From contig JAYKYS010000002.1 of the NCBI GenBank assembly GCA_036924285.1, forward strand, positions 42,175,501 to 42,239,500: a stretch of 64,000 nt of DNA. Direction: 5' to 3'. How positions within the stretch are numbered: the first letter of the stretch is position 1; every line of letters begins with the position of its first letter. The notes beneath the pieces are model-generated. The model saw only the letters and a program-made list of their open reading frames with translations. It was not told where the DNA came from and made no database searches. The translations under genes were made by a program, and so were the position numbers. This document shows, in pieces, positions 45,363-57,652 of the stretch. The DNA is from Asterella californica. Lineage: Eukaryota > Streptophyta > Marchantiopsida > Marchantiales > Aytoniaceae.

Positions 45363-47415
45363 CTTGGAGGTACTTTCTATCATGTGGTGCAGCAGCAATA
45401 CGGTGCAGGGTTGCAGTTATCTTATTTCAGTTTCGTTGCTAACATTTTCTGTCAGCTGGAAACATACTGGAGTTCTCACCTCGTATCTCAAAGTTGTAAA
45501 GCCTTCATAAGCGTATACCAATCATAGAACTTGATTTATGTGTTATTGGAAAAACATGAGAGTGACCTATATGTGCCACTTATGTTTTTGAATTCTTTCA
45601 CCTTTTTATCTTGAGATGATATGTGTTTTGTTGCATGCGCATGCATTCCGAAGAGGATGTTTAATTATAAGTCGAATGAACATTTTCTGAGAGGTGGAAG
45701 CTTGGGAGAATTTACTCTCACAAGTTTCTTAATGAGTGCACTCTTTCCGGAAGGTTAGACCCGAATTGCACACGACGCGAAGAATATCCAACGGATGGAA
45801 AGACCCCATCAAACCTAACAAGGGAAAAAAGGATCCAAAGGCCAAGCAACCAACGCCTCGAAGGGGGGAAGAACTTCGAGGCTAAGCCCCGCTATCAATA
45901 GCTCTAAAGTCGCCTATCGTTCCTAGAATATAACACACACAACATACATACAACAAGTGCATATGAGTAACATCGCCTACTGTAATTACTCTCTTGTGGA
46001 CCGCGCCTGTTAAACCTCTATGTAGAGCAATGAAAACTTGCTGTCTAAAAAACGTAGAGCACAAAGAAAAAGTGGTATCTCTGACGTCTTTCATGATAAG
46101 TTTGGCACAATCTTCAATAAAAACATCGAACTTCGAGGTTTTCGATCCATATATCTCCAAGGCTAGAGGATGAAGCCATGTCCCTCCTGCATACCCTTAT
46201 ACTTGGTCACCTTCACTGATGTCTCCATGCTTGCAGCTCATCTTGGGGAACTAGGTGTGTCGCCACCTAGTCTTGTGTCAGATCTGTGACAACCACATCT
46301 GTCATTGAGATCTGATCCTCCTCATCATGTACAGGTCATCCTCTCATCTGAAGAGAATACCAACGCTCTCTTCACGTCATGTAATTGCTCTCTCGTGTTA
46401 AAACAAATAGAACGTCTTTGATTTGCATCATGAGTACTATCTGATCTCCATCGTTGTCGTAGTGCGTGGCATTCCACACGATGAAACGGAACTTCAGAAG
46501 ACACTCAACTGGCATTTATTCAAGAAGTTACACCCTAGCTTATCAAGCTGGGCCGGAGCTAAGCTTGGGTTATGCTTGACAAGCTGCTCCCTAGATTGGA
46601 TTGAAATATCACCTTGAAGGGGATGAAAAGTTCCAAAATGTAGAGCTCGTCGAGAAGAGCGACTTCATACTTTCGATTTCGAGAAAAGACGTTCTAGGTA
46701 ATAGTTAGTACAAGTCTTAAGTGATGAAAAGTACAAAAGAGAGAAATCTGTCGATTTTGGCTCGTGACTTGAACTCATGATCTGACAGCGTGAGTGCGTA
46801 GGTGTTCATGAGTACTATAGTTTTGACTCCTCATTCACTAAAAACGGAGTTGTACAGAGAAGTTAGTGTAGGAAAAACTAGTAAAAACTTTACAGAAAAT
46901 TTTCCTTAAAAGATATGTACCAACTATATTTCCTTTTTGAACGGAAACAGAGGCCATCCCAGTGATAGGGCGTCCACCTAGGAGGAAAGTAGTCTCATGA
47001 TGAATTCTCCCTGGCATGTGTTTCTTATTTCGGCATGTTGACCTCCTGGAAAGGAGTCTATCTTGGGTATGCAACCACGTCCTACATATCTAGAGGCGAG
47101 AGATCAGTATTTCTCTTAACCGTGGACTTCCTGGCCTAAGCCTCCGCATGCCACCTTGAATATACCATAGGAGATACCTGGTGAGAGCCCTATGGGCTGA
47201 CCTCATAAGTGTTGGAGCTTGGGCTTACATTGGAGGCTTGTGAGTATATTCAAGGTGACATCAAGATGGCATAGAGAGCTAGGAAACTTTCATTTTACCA
47301 AAGGACTAGCTTAGAAAGGGGCATGCTTGATTGTTACGTAAATAATATAAAGATCCTAGCTTAGCAGAGGTGTTAGGTTTTGAAAAGAACAGTTGACGTT
47401 GCGTAAAACGTTGCG
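45363..47415. other. No gene recognised
   Basis: Short frames only, none recognisable. A perfect 14-bp inverted repeat, CACCTTGAATATAC/GTATATTCAAGGTG, lies at 47152-47165 and 47244-47257 with a 78-base spacer. Confidence 0.45.
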
Positions 47416-47877
47416 TGAAGGAGATATTCTAGCTTTTGCTCAAGAGGAAGCCGTCGGGATGTGCAGGAGAAGCCAGAGACTGAGAGAATCGATTTTCTGA
47501 TGAATTTTCAGTTGGAAGGTGACCGCAGAGAGAAGATTAAGAGTTAGGGAGCTTGAATTTATCTATTAAATTGTTTGGAGCTGAATCTAGTATCACCATG
47601 GAGCAGAATTGAGAGCAGAGGAGAGGCGCGCAAGAGTGAGAGGAGAGATTTTTGACAATTGAAGACTTTGATGATGGAGTCGATATTGAAATAAAGTTTA
47701 TTGAGTCTTGAAAGACCTATATGTGTGTATCTGAGTGTTTGTTTTGTATTTGGTGGACGCAAGAGACAGAATTTTGAATTCTCATCGTCTATAACGATCT
47801 GTTTTCTTTTTGATCGTTCCCTTGATCAATCACAGTCATGAGGTCCGTCCTCCCCAAGAAAGACTCTCACCACGACA
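47416..47877 (+). repeat. Element C 5' LTR and primer site
   Basis: Starts TGAAGGAG and ends CACCACGACA. TGGTGCTTCCACTGAGAGC begins at 47881, three bases after the LTR, and is a likely tRNA primer site. The LTR differs from its partner by several percent plus a 9-base insertion in the 3' copy. Confidence 0.85.
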
Positions 47878-47942
47878 TCTGGTGCTTCCACTGAGAGCTA
47901 TTGGGAGATTGATTTGGAGAATTGATTAGATTGAGTGAGCAG

Positions 47943-49110
47943 ATGGATCACGGTGCTGTCGTACAGGGTGTGGCTGTTGCTCAAGGTGCTCTTGTTCAAG
48001 GGACTCCTGGTCAAGATGAGATTGGCTCTCAAGGAGGACCTACGGTAGTATCAACAACCGCACAGCCTGCTATAGACACATCTCAGATTCTTCAGGCGTT
48101 GGCTGCCTTGATTCAGCAACAACTTGCAATTGGAGGAGCTGAGTAGAAATCCACAAAAGCGTTACAAGCGATTGTTGATCGATGTGAGCGATTTGATGAG
48201 AGAGACGTTACTAGGTACCTGCGGGAGTATGTGGGTGAGATGGAGTTGGTCAAGGCACCTGAAGTTGAGATAATTTTGAGCTTTGAGTTGACTGTTGTTC
48301 CTGAATTGAGAAAAAAAGTGAGAATTCTCCAAAAGAGACATCTAGGAGGATGAACTTTGTTTGAACATGCACTGAGAGAAGAGTTTCTAGAAGAGGATTC
48401 AGAAAGGGTCACCAGAAGGACCTTCATGGATTGGATAGAGCGTCAGCATGGACGTACCATGGGATTGAATGAGGTGATTCATGAGTTCGAGAAGAGGTAC
48501 TCTCAGCTTTCTGATCTAGAAAGGTTGACGTTGGATGGTAGGAAGATGGAATAGTTCTTAGGGGCTCTGGATGAGTTTACAACAGACAGACTTTGTTTCA
48601 TGTTAGCTGATTGTGGAGCTGAAGGGAGAGTTATATCTGGTTGGAGAAGAGTGGAGGAAGTAATATCTACTCTTGCTAGACAACATTGTGGTAGGATGGC
48701 AGTGCAACTAGAGACCTTGTCAGAATAGAGAGTAGCTCCTCATGTTCCAATAGTTCCTCCTATAATACCTCAAGCACCTATAGTGGTTCCTCAAGCGCAT
48801 GCAGTGCCTATCCCAGCACAGAGAGGACTCAGACATCAGCAGTGACCTGTTGAAAACCGAAATCAAAATAATCTGATTGACGAGCTCACTCAACAATTGA
48901 GAGATTTGAGAGTTGAGATGACAGATCTGAGGAGAGATCAACAACCAGTTGCGCCAAGTGCTCAACTTATAGAGGGAACTTTTACTAGGAGATGTATTTG
49001 GTGTGATAGTCTAGATCATCTTAGAGGAGATTGTCAAGACTTAGTGGTTGCCTTGCGAGAGGACGTGGTCAATTATCAGAACAACAGATTGCATCTAACT
49101 GCCACTAGAT
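47943..49110 (+). pseudogene. Element C gag (five in-frame stops)
   Basis: A single frame from ATG 47943 to about 49110, broken by stops at about 48144, 48351, 48552, 48726 and 48846 but with no frameshift. Order: Gln/Gly/Val-rich N-terminus (HGAVVQGVAVAQG), capsid-like region (YLREYVGEMELVK, FEHALREEFLEEDSERVT, DWIERQHGRTMGLNEV, DLERLTLDGRKM), a Pro/Val-rich linker (VPIVPPIIPQAPIVV), a helix (LTQQLRDLRVEMTDLRRD) and a canonical zinc knuckle, CIWCDSLDHLRGDC (CX2CX4HX4C). The layout is the same as gag in B, which places C in the same superfamily. Decay by substitution only, without indels over 1.2 kb, contrasts with A. Confidence 0.85.
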
Positions 49111-49112
49111 AA

Positions 49113-49712
49113 CCTCTGAACACGTATTTTGGAAGAGGAGGAATGAGGAGTATGCTTCCAGCACTTACCGATGCGAACACTACAGTGATGACTGCGGACT
49201 CTGCAAAGCTGATGTATACACTAAGAGAATTGAGGTGCGCTCTAATCCAACTATGGTTGAGCAAGCTGTTGAAGTTCCGGTTGAAATGATGAAGAGAGGT
49301 GCAGAAAGCATTAGGAGAGCTACTGGATGGAGAGACCCAATAGATACAACTTCTGTTCGAGCGTTTTTAGAAGCAAGAAGTGACCAAGATGCCATGGTGG
49401 AAGACAAAAGATGACGAGATGCTTCTGATTTAGATGCAAGAGCACCTGATGATAGTGATCGTATGAGAGTTATGAGAAGAAGAGCAACCTTTGTGCCTTG
49501 TTGCCTAAACTTATTGAGTTGCTGAAAGAGAAAGTACGGATGGGGATACTTGAGCCGTCTATGGGACCATACTCTAGCAAATGGTTCACTGACCCAAGAA
49601 GTCATGAGCTTTGCATTTCATTCAAGACCTACAACTTGCGAATAATGTGATCATTCGTAATGTTGAGACGAGTCTTGTGATTGATGAAGTAGCAGAGGCA
49701 TTTGCAGGACAA
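49113..49712 (+). pseudogene. Element C gag tail fused to an RT fragment
   Basis: Relic pieces in changing frames: GWRDPIDTTSVRAFLEA and DKRRRDASDLD-like sequence corresponds to the gag C-terminal region of B. Near 49490 the sequence jumps straight to RT (LLKEKVRMGILEPS, GPYSSKWFT), so protease and the acidic linker are missing. After more shifts it reads NNVIIRNVETSLVIDEVAEAFAGQ in part and ends at about 49712, before any catalytic RT motif. The remainder of pol is absent. Confidence 0.7.
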
Positions 49713-49779
49713 CCTACTACACAAACTTCCCAACGATACAAGGCATATCGGCAGCAAACAACCAAAAAACTTGGGGCGT

Positions 49780-51602
49780 GACACCGAAGATAACGGTACC
49801 TCAGCAAGGCGTGATACCTCCACTGAATGTGATCGCCGTGCCAATCTCACAATACAGCCTCCTTGTCATCCATGCAACACCTCCAAGAAGCTCATCTCCA
49901 GTCCTCAGGTCGCTTGTTCAAGATCATTCAAGAGATTTAGACGAAATCTCTCTTCGTCTTCCTCCCGTCCCGCTGTAAATTGAACTTTGACAACCTCGTG
50001 CTCTCACCTCGATAATCCAATCAGGCTCAAACTTCACAGGAAATCCCCTCTGACCCTTCTCTACTACTGTATGAAATTCAGCCTCAGATCTGAACCCATC
50101 TGTCCGCGATGGATCAAGCCACCCGCCTGTGCTAACCTATGAGCTTTATAGATCTCGATGCCTAAAATCCTAGACCTCCACACATTCTCTTATCAAATGA
50201 GCTGAAATTTTACATGTGACTAGCTGATAGAGCACACTCTCATCCTGGAAAGTTTCACTCAAAGATCCAATCCCATGTGCACGGAGCAACTCAAACTTTG
50301 AATCCAAAGAAAACGGATTTACTCATATCTCTCAACTGTAATAGCCAACTTCAATCGACCATTTCAAGAGCAAATCCAATCCAAATGTAAGATTGTTTTA
50401 CATCAATTAACCAGCACGGAGTGAACTACTCGATCCCCTTGACAGCTCCTAAAGATCACCTCTCAAACTCTCGGATCACTCGAAAATGTGACTCGGGGTA
50501 CTGATTTGATCCCCCTGACTTTGAACGTCCATCACTCTCTCCTCAGAACTCCAAATCGGTCGATCTTCGCCTCCAGAGTGTAGCCCGTCTCGAGAGCTTT
50601 CCAACAAGACCACTCACTCCTCAAATGACCTCCGGGAAGACCTCCAAAACCCTAAAGCCGTCTGCAGATCTTGAATGGAGTTGATTGGTCGAAAGTAGAC
50701 CAATAAGAAAACAGATCTGAAAACCACTTTTTTCCTCTACTTGGTACCCTAGAACCACTATAACCTTAATATCCTCTCATGCCTTCAAGGCATCGGCCCC
50801 AACCTTAGGATAATTACACTCGTCAAACTATAGAGATCATACTTAACACTTAAGATTCAATACAAAGTCAAGATGACAACTTGGAATCGATCTACGATGA
50901 AAGGTACTACAAAAGAGAATGGAGAAGCCATCACTTGATTACAGTACTCCTCGCCAAAGTTCCTTGCGATCCACACACGATGATTGATCTTCCGCCGACA
51001 ATGACATCGAACGTCCATCCAGACGTTGAAAGAGATGTTAGCTGGATAATTCAGGTCCATGCACCCCGCGTCAAAGTAAGATATATATTGTCAAGTCTCA
51101 ATTCTCCCCGTACGTGACAATTGGTAAGACCATCGGAGTAGGCGAGTCCATCATCCTCTCCATGAACTCTTCTCCAAAGTAGACGACGAACCACTGTCGA
51201 AAGTGATCGCGGTGGATGCAGTGAAGCTTGATATGAAACGGGTTTAGAAATGAAAGATTCGGAACTCGATTTAGTCCTCCATCCATAAATACCACTCTTG
51301 CAGTTCCTCACTTATCATGTAAGACACTACACACACTCATGAAATCCACTCAAAGAAGAATGCCCCACAAACCTCCGACCCACTATCTTATACCTAAGTT
51401 TGACAACAAGAGCCATTCACGTGAATGTTCACGGATCACTGAGTCGGCACATCTTGTTATCGTGCGATCTCACATCTAGATCTCGGTGAACGCGACACCT
51501 AATACGCTCTCATACGAACTACACGAAAGTTCAAGGAACACAAAAGAAACACAACACACGTTTTGAACTGAATTTACATGTGAGACGTTTCACAACACGA
51601 CA
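49780..51602 (-). repeat. Family D LTR-like fragment inside element C
   Basis: Non-coding sequence related to about 3250-4942. Shared landmarks are the TCTCGAGAGCTT segment, the GATTGGTC...GACCAATAAGAAA inverted motif, and CGAAAGTGATC...TGAAGCTT followed by CACTCTT-like sequence. It ends CACAACACGACA at 51602, three bases before the element C 3' LTR. Its left edge is uncertain (49713-49800). Strand is inferred from the primer-site-like sequence beside the other copy. Confidence 0.4.
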
Positions 51603-51605
51603 ACG

Positions 51606-52074
51606 TGAAGGAGGTATTCTAGCTTTTGCTCAAGAGGAAGCCGTCGGGACGCGCAGGAGGAGCCGGAGACTGAGAGGATCGATTTTCTGAAGAATTTTCA
51701 GTTGGAAGATAACCGCAGAGAGAAGATTAAGAGTTATGGAGCTTGAATTTATCTATTAGACTATTTGGAGGTGAATCTGGTGAATTTGGTGAACATGGAG
51801 CAGAATTGAGAGCAGAGGAGAGGCTCGCAAGAGTGAGAGAAGAGATTTTTGACAATTGAAGACTTTAATGGTGGAGTTGATACTGAAATAAATTTTATTG
51901 AGTCTTGAAAGACTTATATGTGTGTATCTGAGTGTCTGATTTGTATTTGATGGACGCAAGAGATAAAATTTTGAGTTCTCATTGCCTACAACAATCTGTT
52001 TTCTTTTTTATCGTTCTCCTGATCAATCACAGTCATGAGGTCCGTCCTCTCCAAGAAAGACTCTCGCCACGACA
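51606..52074 (+). repeat. Element C 3' LTR
   Basis: Partner of 47416-47877 with the same TGAAGGAG start and CGACA end. No polypurine tract precedes it, because the D fragment abuts it. Bases 52075-52499 beyond it hold no recognised gene. Confidence 0.82.
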
Positions 52075-52499
52075 CCGCGAGAACAATGAGCAAGATGTCG
52101 ATCCAAAGTGTCGAATGAAACATAGCACTCGCAAGTAGACAGTGTCAAAACAACAAACTAGATCAAGCCTAGGTGGAAGCTCATCGTTGTAGAGAAGATA
52201 ATCTGTGCGAGTCGAAAAGCTATAATGTAGTCGAGCTATGAGCCAAGAGTCTTGTCTCACGATGACACATTTGTAGTGGGTAAGAACCATCCTTCACTTC
52301 TATCATATAGCTCTCTAGAATAAGTCTATCTCGCATGACGAAACGACAACCGAGCCTAGGTGATGAGAGGACTCAACTACTCAAAAAAACTGCCGGAGCA
52401 ATCTCCTCCATAGATAATAAACCCATCTCTTCACATGATATCGGTAATGATGTATGTCTACGTATGAGAGGTCTTGTCACACACTCAAAGGACCTTGAT

Positions 52500-53743
52500 C
52501 CTAAGATGTCGTCAAAGATTTCATGATCCTCTTATCAAACTCTCTAAGGCGCGAGATGAAGATAGGAGCTAAAGGTACTGTGCGGAGTAAGTAACCCGGA
52601 CGACGTCCAATGGAAGGAAAAGATACCAAAGACGACTTGGGGGTCCTCTAACTTATGAGAGACTTGCACTTTGACACCTTCACTCTCAATCCTATCAAGG
52701 CCAATTGAGAGACGAGGTGATCAATGACATCACAGACTTGGTCCGCGGGACCTCCGATACACATATCATCAACAAGACACAACCTAGAGCAACCAAAGCG
52801 TAGCCCAAGAGAGCTCTATAGTAACCTAAGACAAAGAACAGTCCACCCGAATGATCTCCTTTATGAGTACTTGCAGCAGAGCTGGTGATTGTAACCTCCT
52901 CTATCGAAAGACCGTGTTGGTAATAAAGAAAGGAGGAAGAACCATAAAACAATTGCACAAAGAGACAAGACTCGCCAGAGATCCACCATCATCCATGAGC
53001 TCTCTAAAGATGGAAGTGCAAGAAATACTATTAAAAGTATTTTTCACGTCCACTTGTAAGACAACCCAATCGGGATGGATGTCCAAGAGAGCCCTAATGT
53101 CGAAAGACACAGACTAGCAACCTTCGTCGTAACTCCAAACTGATGCGGACAAAGGTGGTCCTAAAAAGTATCTCGAAGCTGAAGAACAATGATTAATAAG
53201 TCACAAGAAAATCTCGCCGATGGCTATCGACCGAGTCCTTCCGCCATCCTTCATCATGACCAAAAGTCTAGTTGCTTCCAGTACTTGAGCTATAGAATGT
53301 GAAATATGTCCTTGAGCTATTGTTTCTGCTACCGGAATAAGCTCCGTGAAATCACTAGAGGGGTCGTCTGTCTGAGATGGTCTACGAGCATCCCGTAGAT
53401 GCTCATAGATCATCGCACACAGATTTCCAGAAGATAGACGTGGAGTTGTACACAAGATCTGGACAAACAAAGATCTATCGAGACATAATGGCTCCTCAGG
53501 TTGATAGTGTTGAACCTCAGGTGGCGAGATCACCGGGTGAGGGGTGAAGAAAATGCAACGAAATGATTGATAAGATATATCCACTAACAAAGGATGCAAT
53601 GCTCTAACAGCTCTACTATACTCTCCAACCTGACCTAATATCCTACAGCGTCGTATGCAAGTGAACACGTGTAGAGACAAACTCACTCCTACCTCGTGCA
53701 ACACATATTGATTTCTCCTGTAAGACCGTTCAATCACCAGCAC
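52500..53743 (-). pseudogene. Non-LTR-type reverse transcriptase relic
   Basis: Minus-strand frames 53201-53743, 52901-53110 and 52695-52958 give a decayed reverse transcriptase. N-terminal: VGEYSRAVRAL, the segment before RT in this group. Then LLVMMKDGGRTRSIAIGE, equal to the KxDGGxRPIAxGE motif of LINE-type enzymes. Then DIRALLDIHPDWVVLQVDVKNTFNSIS (motif A with its Asp), FYGSSSFLYYQHGLS, a worn GDHSGGLFFVL (motif B, usually GDPLGG) and, in another frame opposite 52751-52790, LVDDMCIGGPADQV (motif C, usually ADDTHI). At least three frameshifts. The related proteins I recall are in mosses, lycophytes and ferns. No endonuclease is visible. Sequence below about 52650 fades. Confidence 0.75.
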
Positions 53744-53829
53744 AAAATCTCTTAAAATGGATCGTCATCTCTCGATGTCTCACTTTGTCACCTCGAGTAT
53801 AACAGAGGCATCAATGTGGTAGTAAGAGA

Positions 53830-54222
53830 TCATGTTGTCTCGTCTTTGGTGTTCCGTGTCAACATGGCAAGAGGTAGACGGAATGTTTGTCTCACCTGGT
53901 CATGGAGAGCACGGGATAGTCGAAAGAAAAAACACGGATAAAGAAAACTCGTCTCAAACAATCCTAGAATAAAGTCAGTGTGGACTTTCAACCATAACCA
54001 CGACTCTGGAGGAACTCCAAGAAGAAGAGCTAACGATGTCAATAATGACTGCATGTGTAGACCTCCGCTCTCGGCTAACTTGGAAATCTCATATGGTCCA
54101 ATACAGCTCTTGTGCATGTTTCTCACATGAGACTTTACCTCTTGCGAGGTAAATAACTGATCACACCCCGGACATGATGTGTCTCGGATCAATCTCGATC
54201 TCAAGAGAGAGAGAATACCCAT
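53830..54222 (-). pseudogene. N-terminal zinc-finger part of the non-LTR element
   Basis: A 130-codon minus-strand frame just upstream of the RT relic. CPGCDQLFTSQEVKSHVRNMH is a C2H2-type finger (CX2CX11HX4H), which in non-LTR elements can bind nucleic acid. After it come a helical region (SKLAESGGLHMQSLL) and SRALHDQVRQTFRLPL. Same strand, right order and 86 bases from the RT frame make it the front of the same element. The link is inference from position. It ends at a stop at 53830. Confidence 0.55.
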
Positions 54223-57200
54223 AGTTAAAAAAAAGACGATATCTAACCAAATGGTACTCGTAATAAAAACATCTCAAAAATATACTCTCAAATAAAGAAA
54301 CCTTAATCTTCTAAAGATACAAAACATACTATATGTAACAAAAAAACCCTCAAAAATCTCTCAAAAACTCTAAACAGAAGACTATGTCATCCTTAAAAAT
54401 CCAAATATTTAATATTCACGGACCGTATCAATTTTAGAAACAAAAATAAGATAAAAAATTTATACAAACAAATTTTCACTAACCCACCTCGAAACACTCC
54501 ACCCTCTCAACTTACACTCTCTTCCCTCTCCTCCCCGCGCACTCACTCACTCACAAGTCACGGCGTTCAAAACTCATAGCACCAGTCGTCAAGTTCGTAA
54601 CATCGGAAGCAGGAAGCTCAGCCCCGAACAGCCCACTGAAACGCTCGTAGCCTTGCTTGTCCTATCGTCCTAAACCCTAAACTCATGGATAAGTAAATCA
54701 TGGTCAGACTTCGAGTGCTCAGTGCAATGTCAGAATCGTTTTTGAGCATTTTGATCTGTCTGCTCATCTGAACTTCAAGATTATGGTCAGACTTTCTACT
54801 TGTGAGCTTTATGTTCACCGCCGTCTCAGTTGGTAATTTTTCGCGGTAGTCGGTAACCAGTTTCTCTCTCTGTGAGTCAAATTTCAAACATTACTAAAAT
54901 ACGGAACTGGGTCATAATCATGCAAAAGCCTGACATCAAAAACTGCTTCATTCAGCTGTGAAACAGCATCTTCTGGCAGGATTAGTGACGATCTGCTTGG
55001 GATCCATGAATCTTCTGACAGTTTAGTCGTCTGTAAAAGGTCAAACTGACGTCATCCATACGCTTGCGACCCGCTTCTTCTGAACGAGGCTCTTCTCGTA
55101 AAAAATTTACTCGCGTAAAGCTGACAGAGCTGGCCGCGCCCTATTCGAAAGAAAAAGAAGAGAGTATTACTTTTACTCGAGCTTCTGATCATGATAAATC
55201 CGAAAGTTAGACCATAAAGTTTTCAGTCTTCGATCCTCATCTGTCATGCAGTGGGTAGATTGAGATGAAACCGCCTCTTACCAGATTCTGCATGGCTGCA
55301 TTAAGTTTTAGTGGTGGTTCAGATATTTCCTAACCTTGGCCTTACTTTGGTTCAGATTCCTCGTCTTCTCGTGACACAATTGCAAGATCCTGTAAGAAGA
55401 ATCTCATAGCGTTGGGTGAGTGGATGAGTCAGAGATTCGGAACTTCAACTTCGAGTTATCTTGTAAAACTCAAGATACAGTCTCTATATCTCAACGGAGT
55501 CATTTTCAGTTCCTTTTGTTTTTCATGTTGAGACCATTTTATGGTTTCAAAAAGGTATTTGTAAGAACCATTTTACAGTGGAGCCATTTTACAAAGCCGA
55601 AAGACAAGAGAACTGCGTTATGAACTGATAATCTTTGATCAGAAGTGGTCGCAAAAGCCACCGATACGGTACTAGTTTCGTGGGTCTGATAAATTATATA
55701 TTACCTTGCTTTTCCATAGTAGTTGAAATTTCAAAAATATTCTTCAAAAGTAGTTTCTTGTTTTCAGTTTGATTGAATAATACCTGTAATGAACTGCCAT
55801 GTGTATTAAAGTAGATTTGTTGTTGTTCCAGGGAAACTCTAGGCTAGACTAGTAAGACTTCCTGGACTCTAGTGCAGAGGGAAACTTGGAGTAGTAAGTG
55901 CAGGTTCAAGAGGTCTTCTTAACCTTCTGGTCGAGTTACAAGAGCTCTCGGTGGACAAGAGGCGCTCATTCAAACAGACGTTTTTTTGGCTGTAACTAAA
56001 CAACTCCCGTGATGGAGCATGCCATGCCATATGGGAGTCACTAAGTCATATTACCAGAATGTTAATGTATGAATGAATATATGAATAATTCCTTTGTTTC
56101 CAAAATTCATATTCCATAATTATTACTAATTAATATAGATCCAAAGAAAACAAGAAAGAAGAATAAAGCCTAAGGGATAAAAGAGTTTACAAGAGTTTCA
56201 GCTGTTGCTCCGGCATATTTTAGCTTCTCAAAAGCAGTCCAGTCCAGAATATTCAAACTTGAATTCAAATAATAGATATGCAAATACATATATTCAAATA
56301 TTCAAACTTTTACACTAATATTCATTTCTTTATACAAAGAAGTTGCAAGAGTTGTTGCAAGAAAAAGAGATAATGTTTGTTTTTATGAGTATTTTCCGTC
56401 TATAAATGAGAAATATAGTAAATATAAGTGATGAGGGAAATATCTTCTAATATTGTATATCATCTAAGGTAGCAAACAATATTTAAAAAAGCTAATATAG
56501 GGTCTAAAGATTTTTTAAGTCATCTATTATACATATCAAGGGTGCAAATTTACTTATGCCGCACATGATCATGCGATTATGGATCCAAATTTAGTGACTC
56601 CCTTGAGAGCGCGCCGTACAGTTTAGACGGTTTCTTGCGTAACTCGAACTCTATGGTTCAAACCACCGATGGGATTGTACCGATGGTCAAAAGATCAACG
56701 CAACTTCCATTACCATTACGAACTATTCTTTTCGTCACATGCTTTCTTTGACGAGAATTAATTTAAATTCCCGAAACTGCTACAATTGGAGGTGGTAGTA
56801 TTCCATTGTGAATCTCTAACACGAGTAGAATGCCATATCAGCATCGAAGGGAGGGTTTTTGTACAATAGTGTATTTTGTCGCATTATGGAAAGGTGAAAA
56901 AGAGCGCAGGATAAATAGTTATTGCATAGCCATACAATTCCATTGCAAGCTTAGCTCCTTGTTATAATGTTTCACGGATGTCAAAAGAGCAATTAAACAA
57001 GTAGCCAGACCTTCACAAGAGCAATAAGCCTTAAACTCAGCGCGAATAGATATGCCGACTCCAGTATAACAACCTACTCCTTCTTCTCATAAATAATAAT
57101 TTCCAAAGTTATTTTGTTTTCAAGGATGATTCAAGGAGGTCAAGAAAAGAAAGACGGTCGCCATCAGTTTCAAGAATAAAACATACTGAAAATGTAATAT

Positions 57201-57290
57201 TTAGTCTAATCCCTAAAGACCTCGAACTTCCTTCAACAAGGGAACAATGAAGGGATGAGTTTGCATCAACGGTTAACAGGAAAGCAATTG
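54223..57290. other. No gene recognised
   Basis: Mostly AT-rich, strongly so at 54230-54480 and 56040-56560 where short ATATTCAAA-type repeats occur. Open frames are short (67-89 codons) and unrecognised. Confidence 0.45.
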
Positions 57291-57292
57291 CG

Positions 57293-57652
57293 TTGGCTGT
57301 AAATGATGAAGTATCGGACTTACACATTCGGGCCGAAAATCAAGATAGAAAACGCAATGTCAAGCACCGGCAAACACTGATCCCTCGACATGCCGGAAAA
57401 CATTTCGCGGATCAGGCTGCGGTCCCGACGACTCCGTGGTTAGTTACTGGAGGCGAGCTATCGTCAGGGAGGAGCCTCGAGGTCGAGGTTGCGCCTCTAC
57501 GACTTGCGTCGCCTGTAGCTCCAAGTCAGTGTGCGGAGCTATCCGACGAAACGCACATCTCGGCGCAATATTCTGCCGGGATTTTCACTGCAGTCGAGAA
57601 TGAAAAGGTGTATCCTCAGTTTTGGAAGCGCATGTTACTGCATGATCTTTGA
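57293..57652 (+). CDS. Doubtful open frame in a GC-richer patch
   Basis: 120 codons, beginning at TTG rather than ATG and ending TGA. It stands out only because 57380-57560 is richer in GC than its surroundings. I see no domain, repeat or signal peptide and no gene-like neighbour. An overlapping frame (57531-57908) is equally open, so chance is likely. It could be an exon fragment. Confidence 0.12.
   Translation: MAVNDEVSDLHIRAENQDRKRNVKHRQTLIPRHAGKHFADQAAVPTTPWLVTGGELSSGRSLEVEVAPLRLASPVAPSQCAELSDETHISAQYSAGIFTAVENEKVYPQFWKRMLLHDL

Larger units (their letters stand above)
47416..52074 (+). mobile_element. Ty3/gypsy element C, gutted
   Basis: Two similar 462- and 469-bp LTRs (47416-47877 and 51606-52074) face the same way and flank gag plus a piece of RT. 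Five bases outside (TTGCG and CCGCG) agree at three positions, so the target duplication is only weakly supported. The Gag and RT pieces are diverged relatives of A and B. Protease and its linker are deleted, RT stops near 49712, and the rest is replaced by a D-type LTR fragment. It is an old, non-autonomous relic. Confidence 0.8.

Noticed and set aside
47139..47257. Possible larger inverted-repeat element (AAGCCTCC plus CACCTTGAATATAC arms)
   Set aside because: The 14-bp arms pair, but the AAGCCTCC/GGAGGCTT pair is not in nested order, so there is no single coherent foldback.
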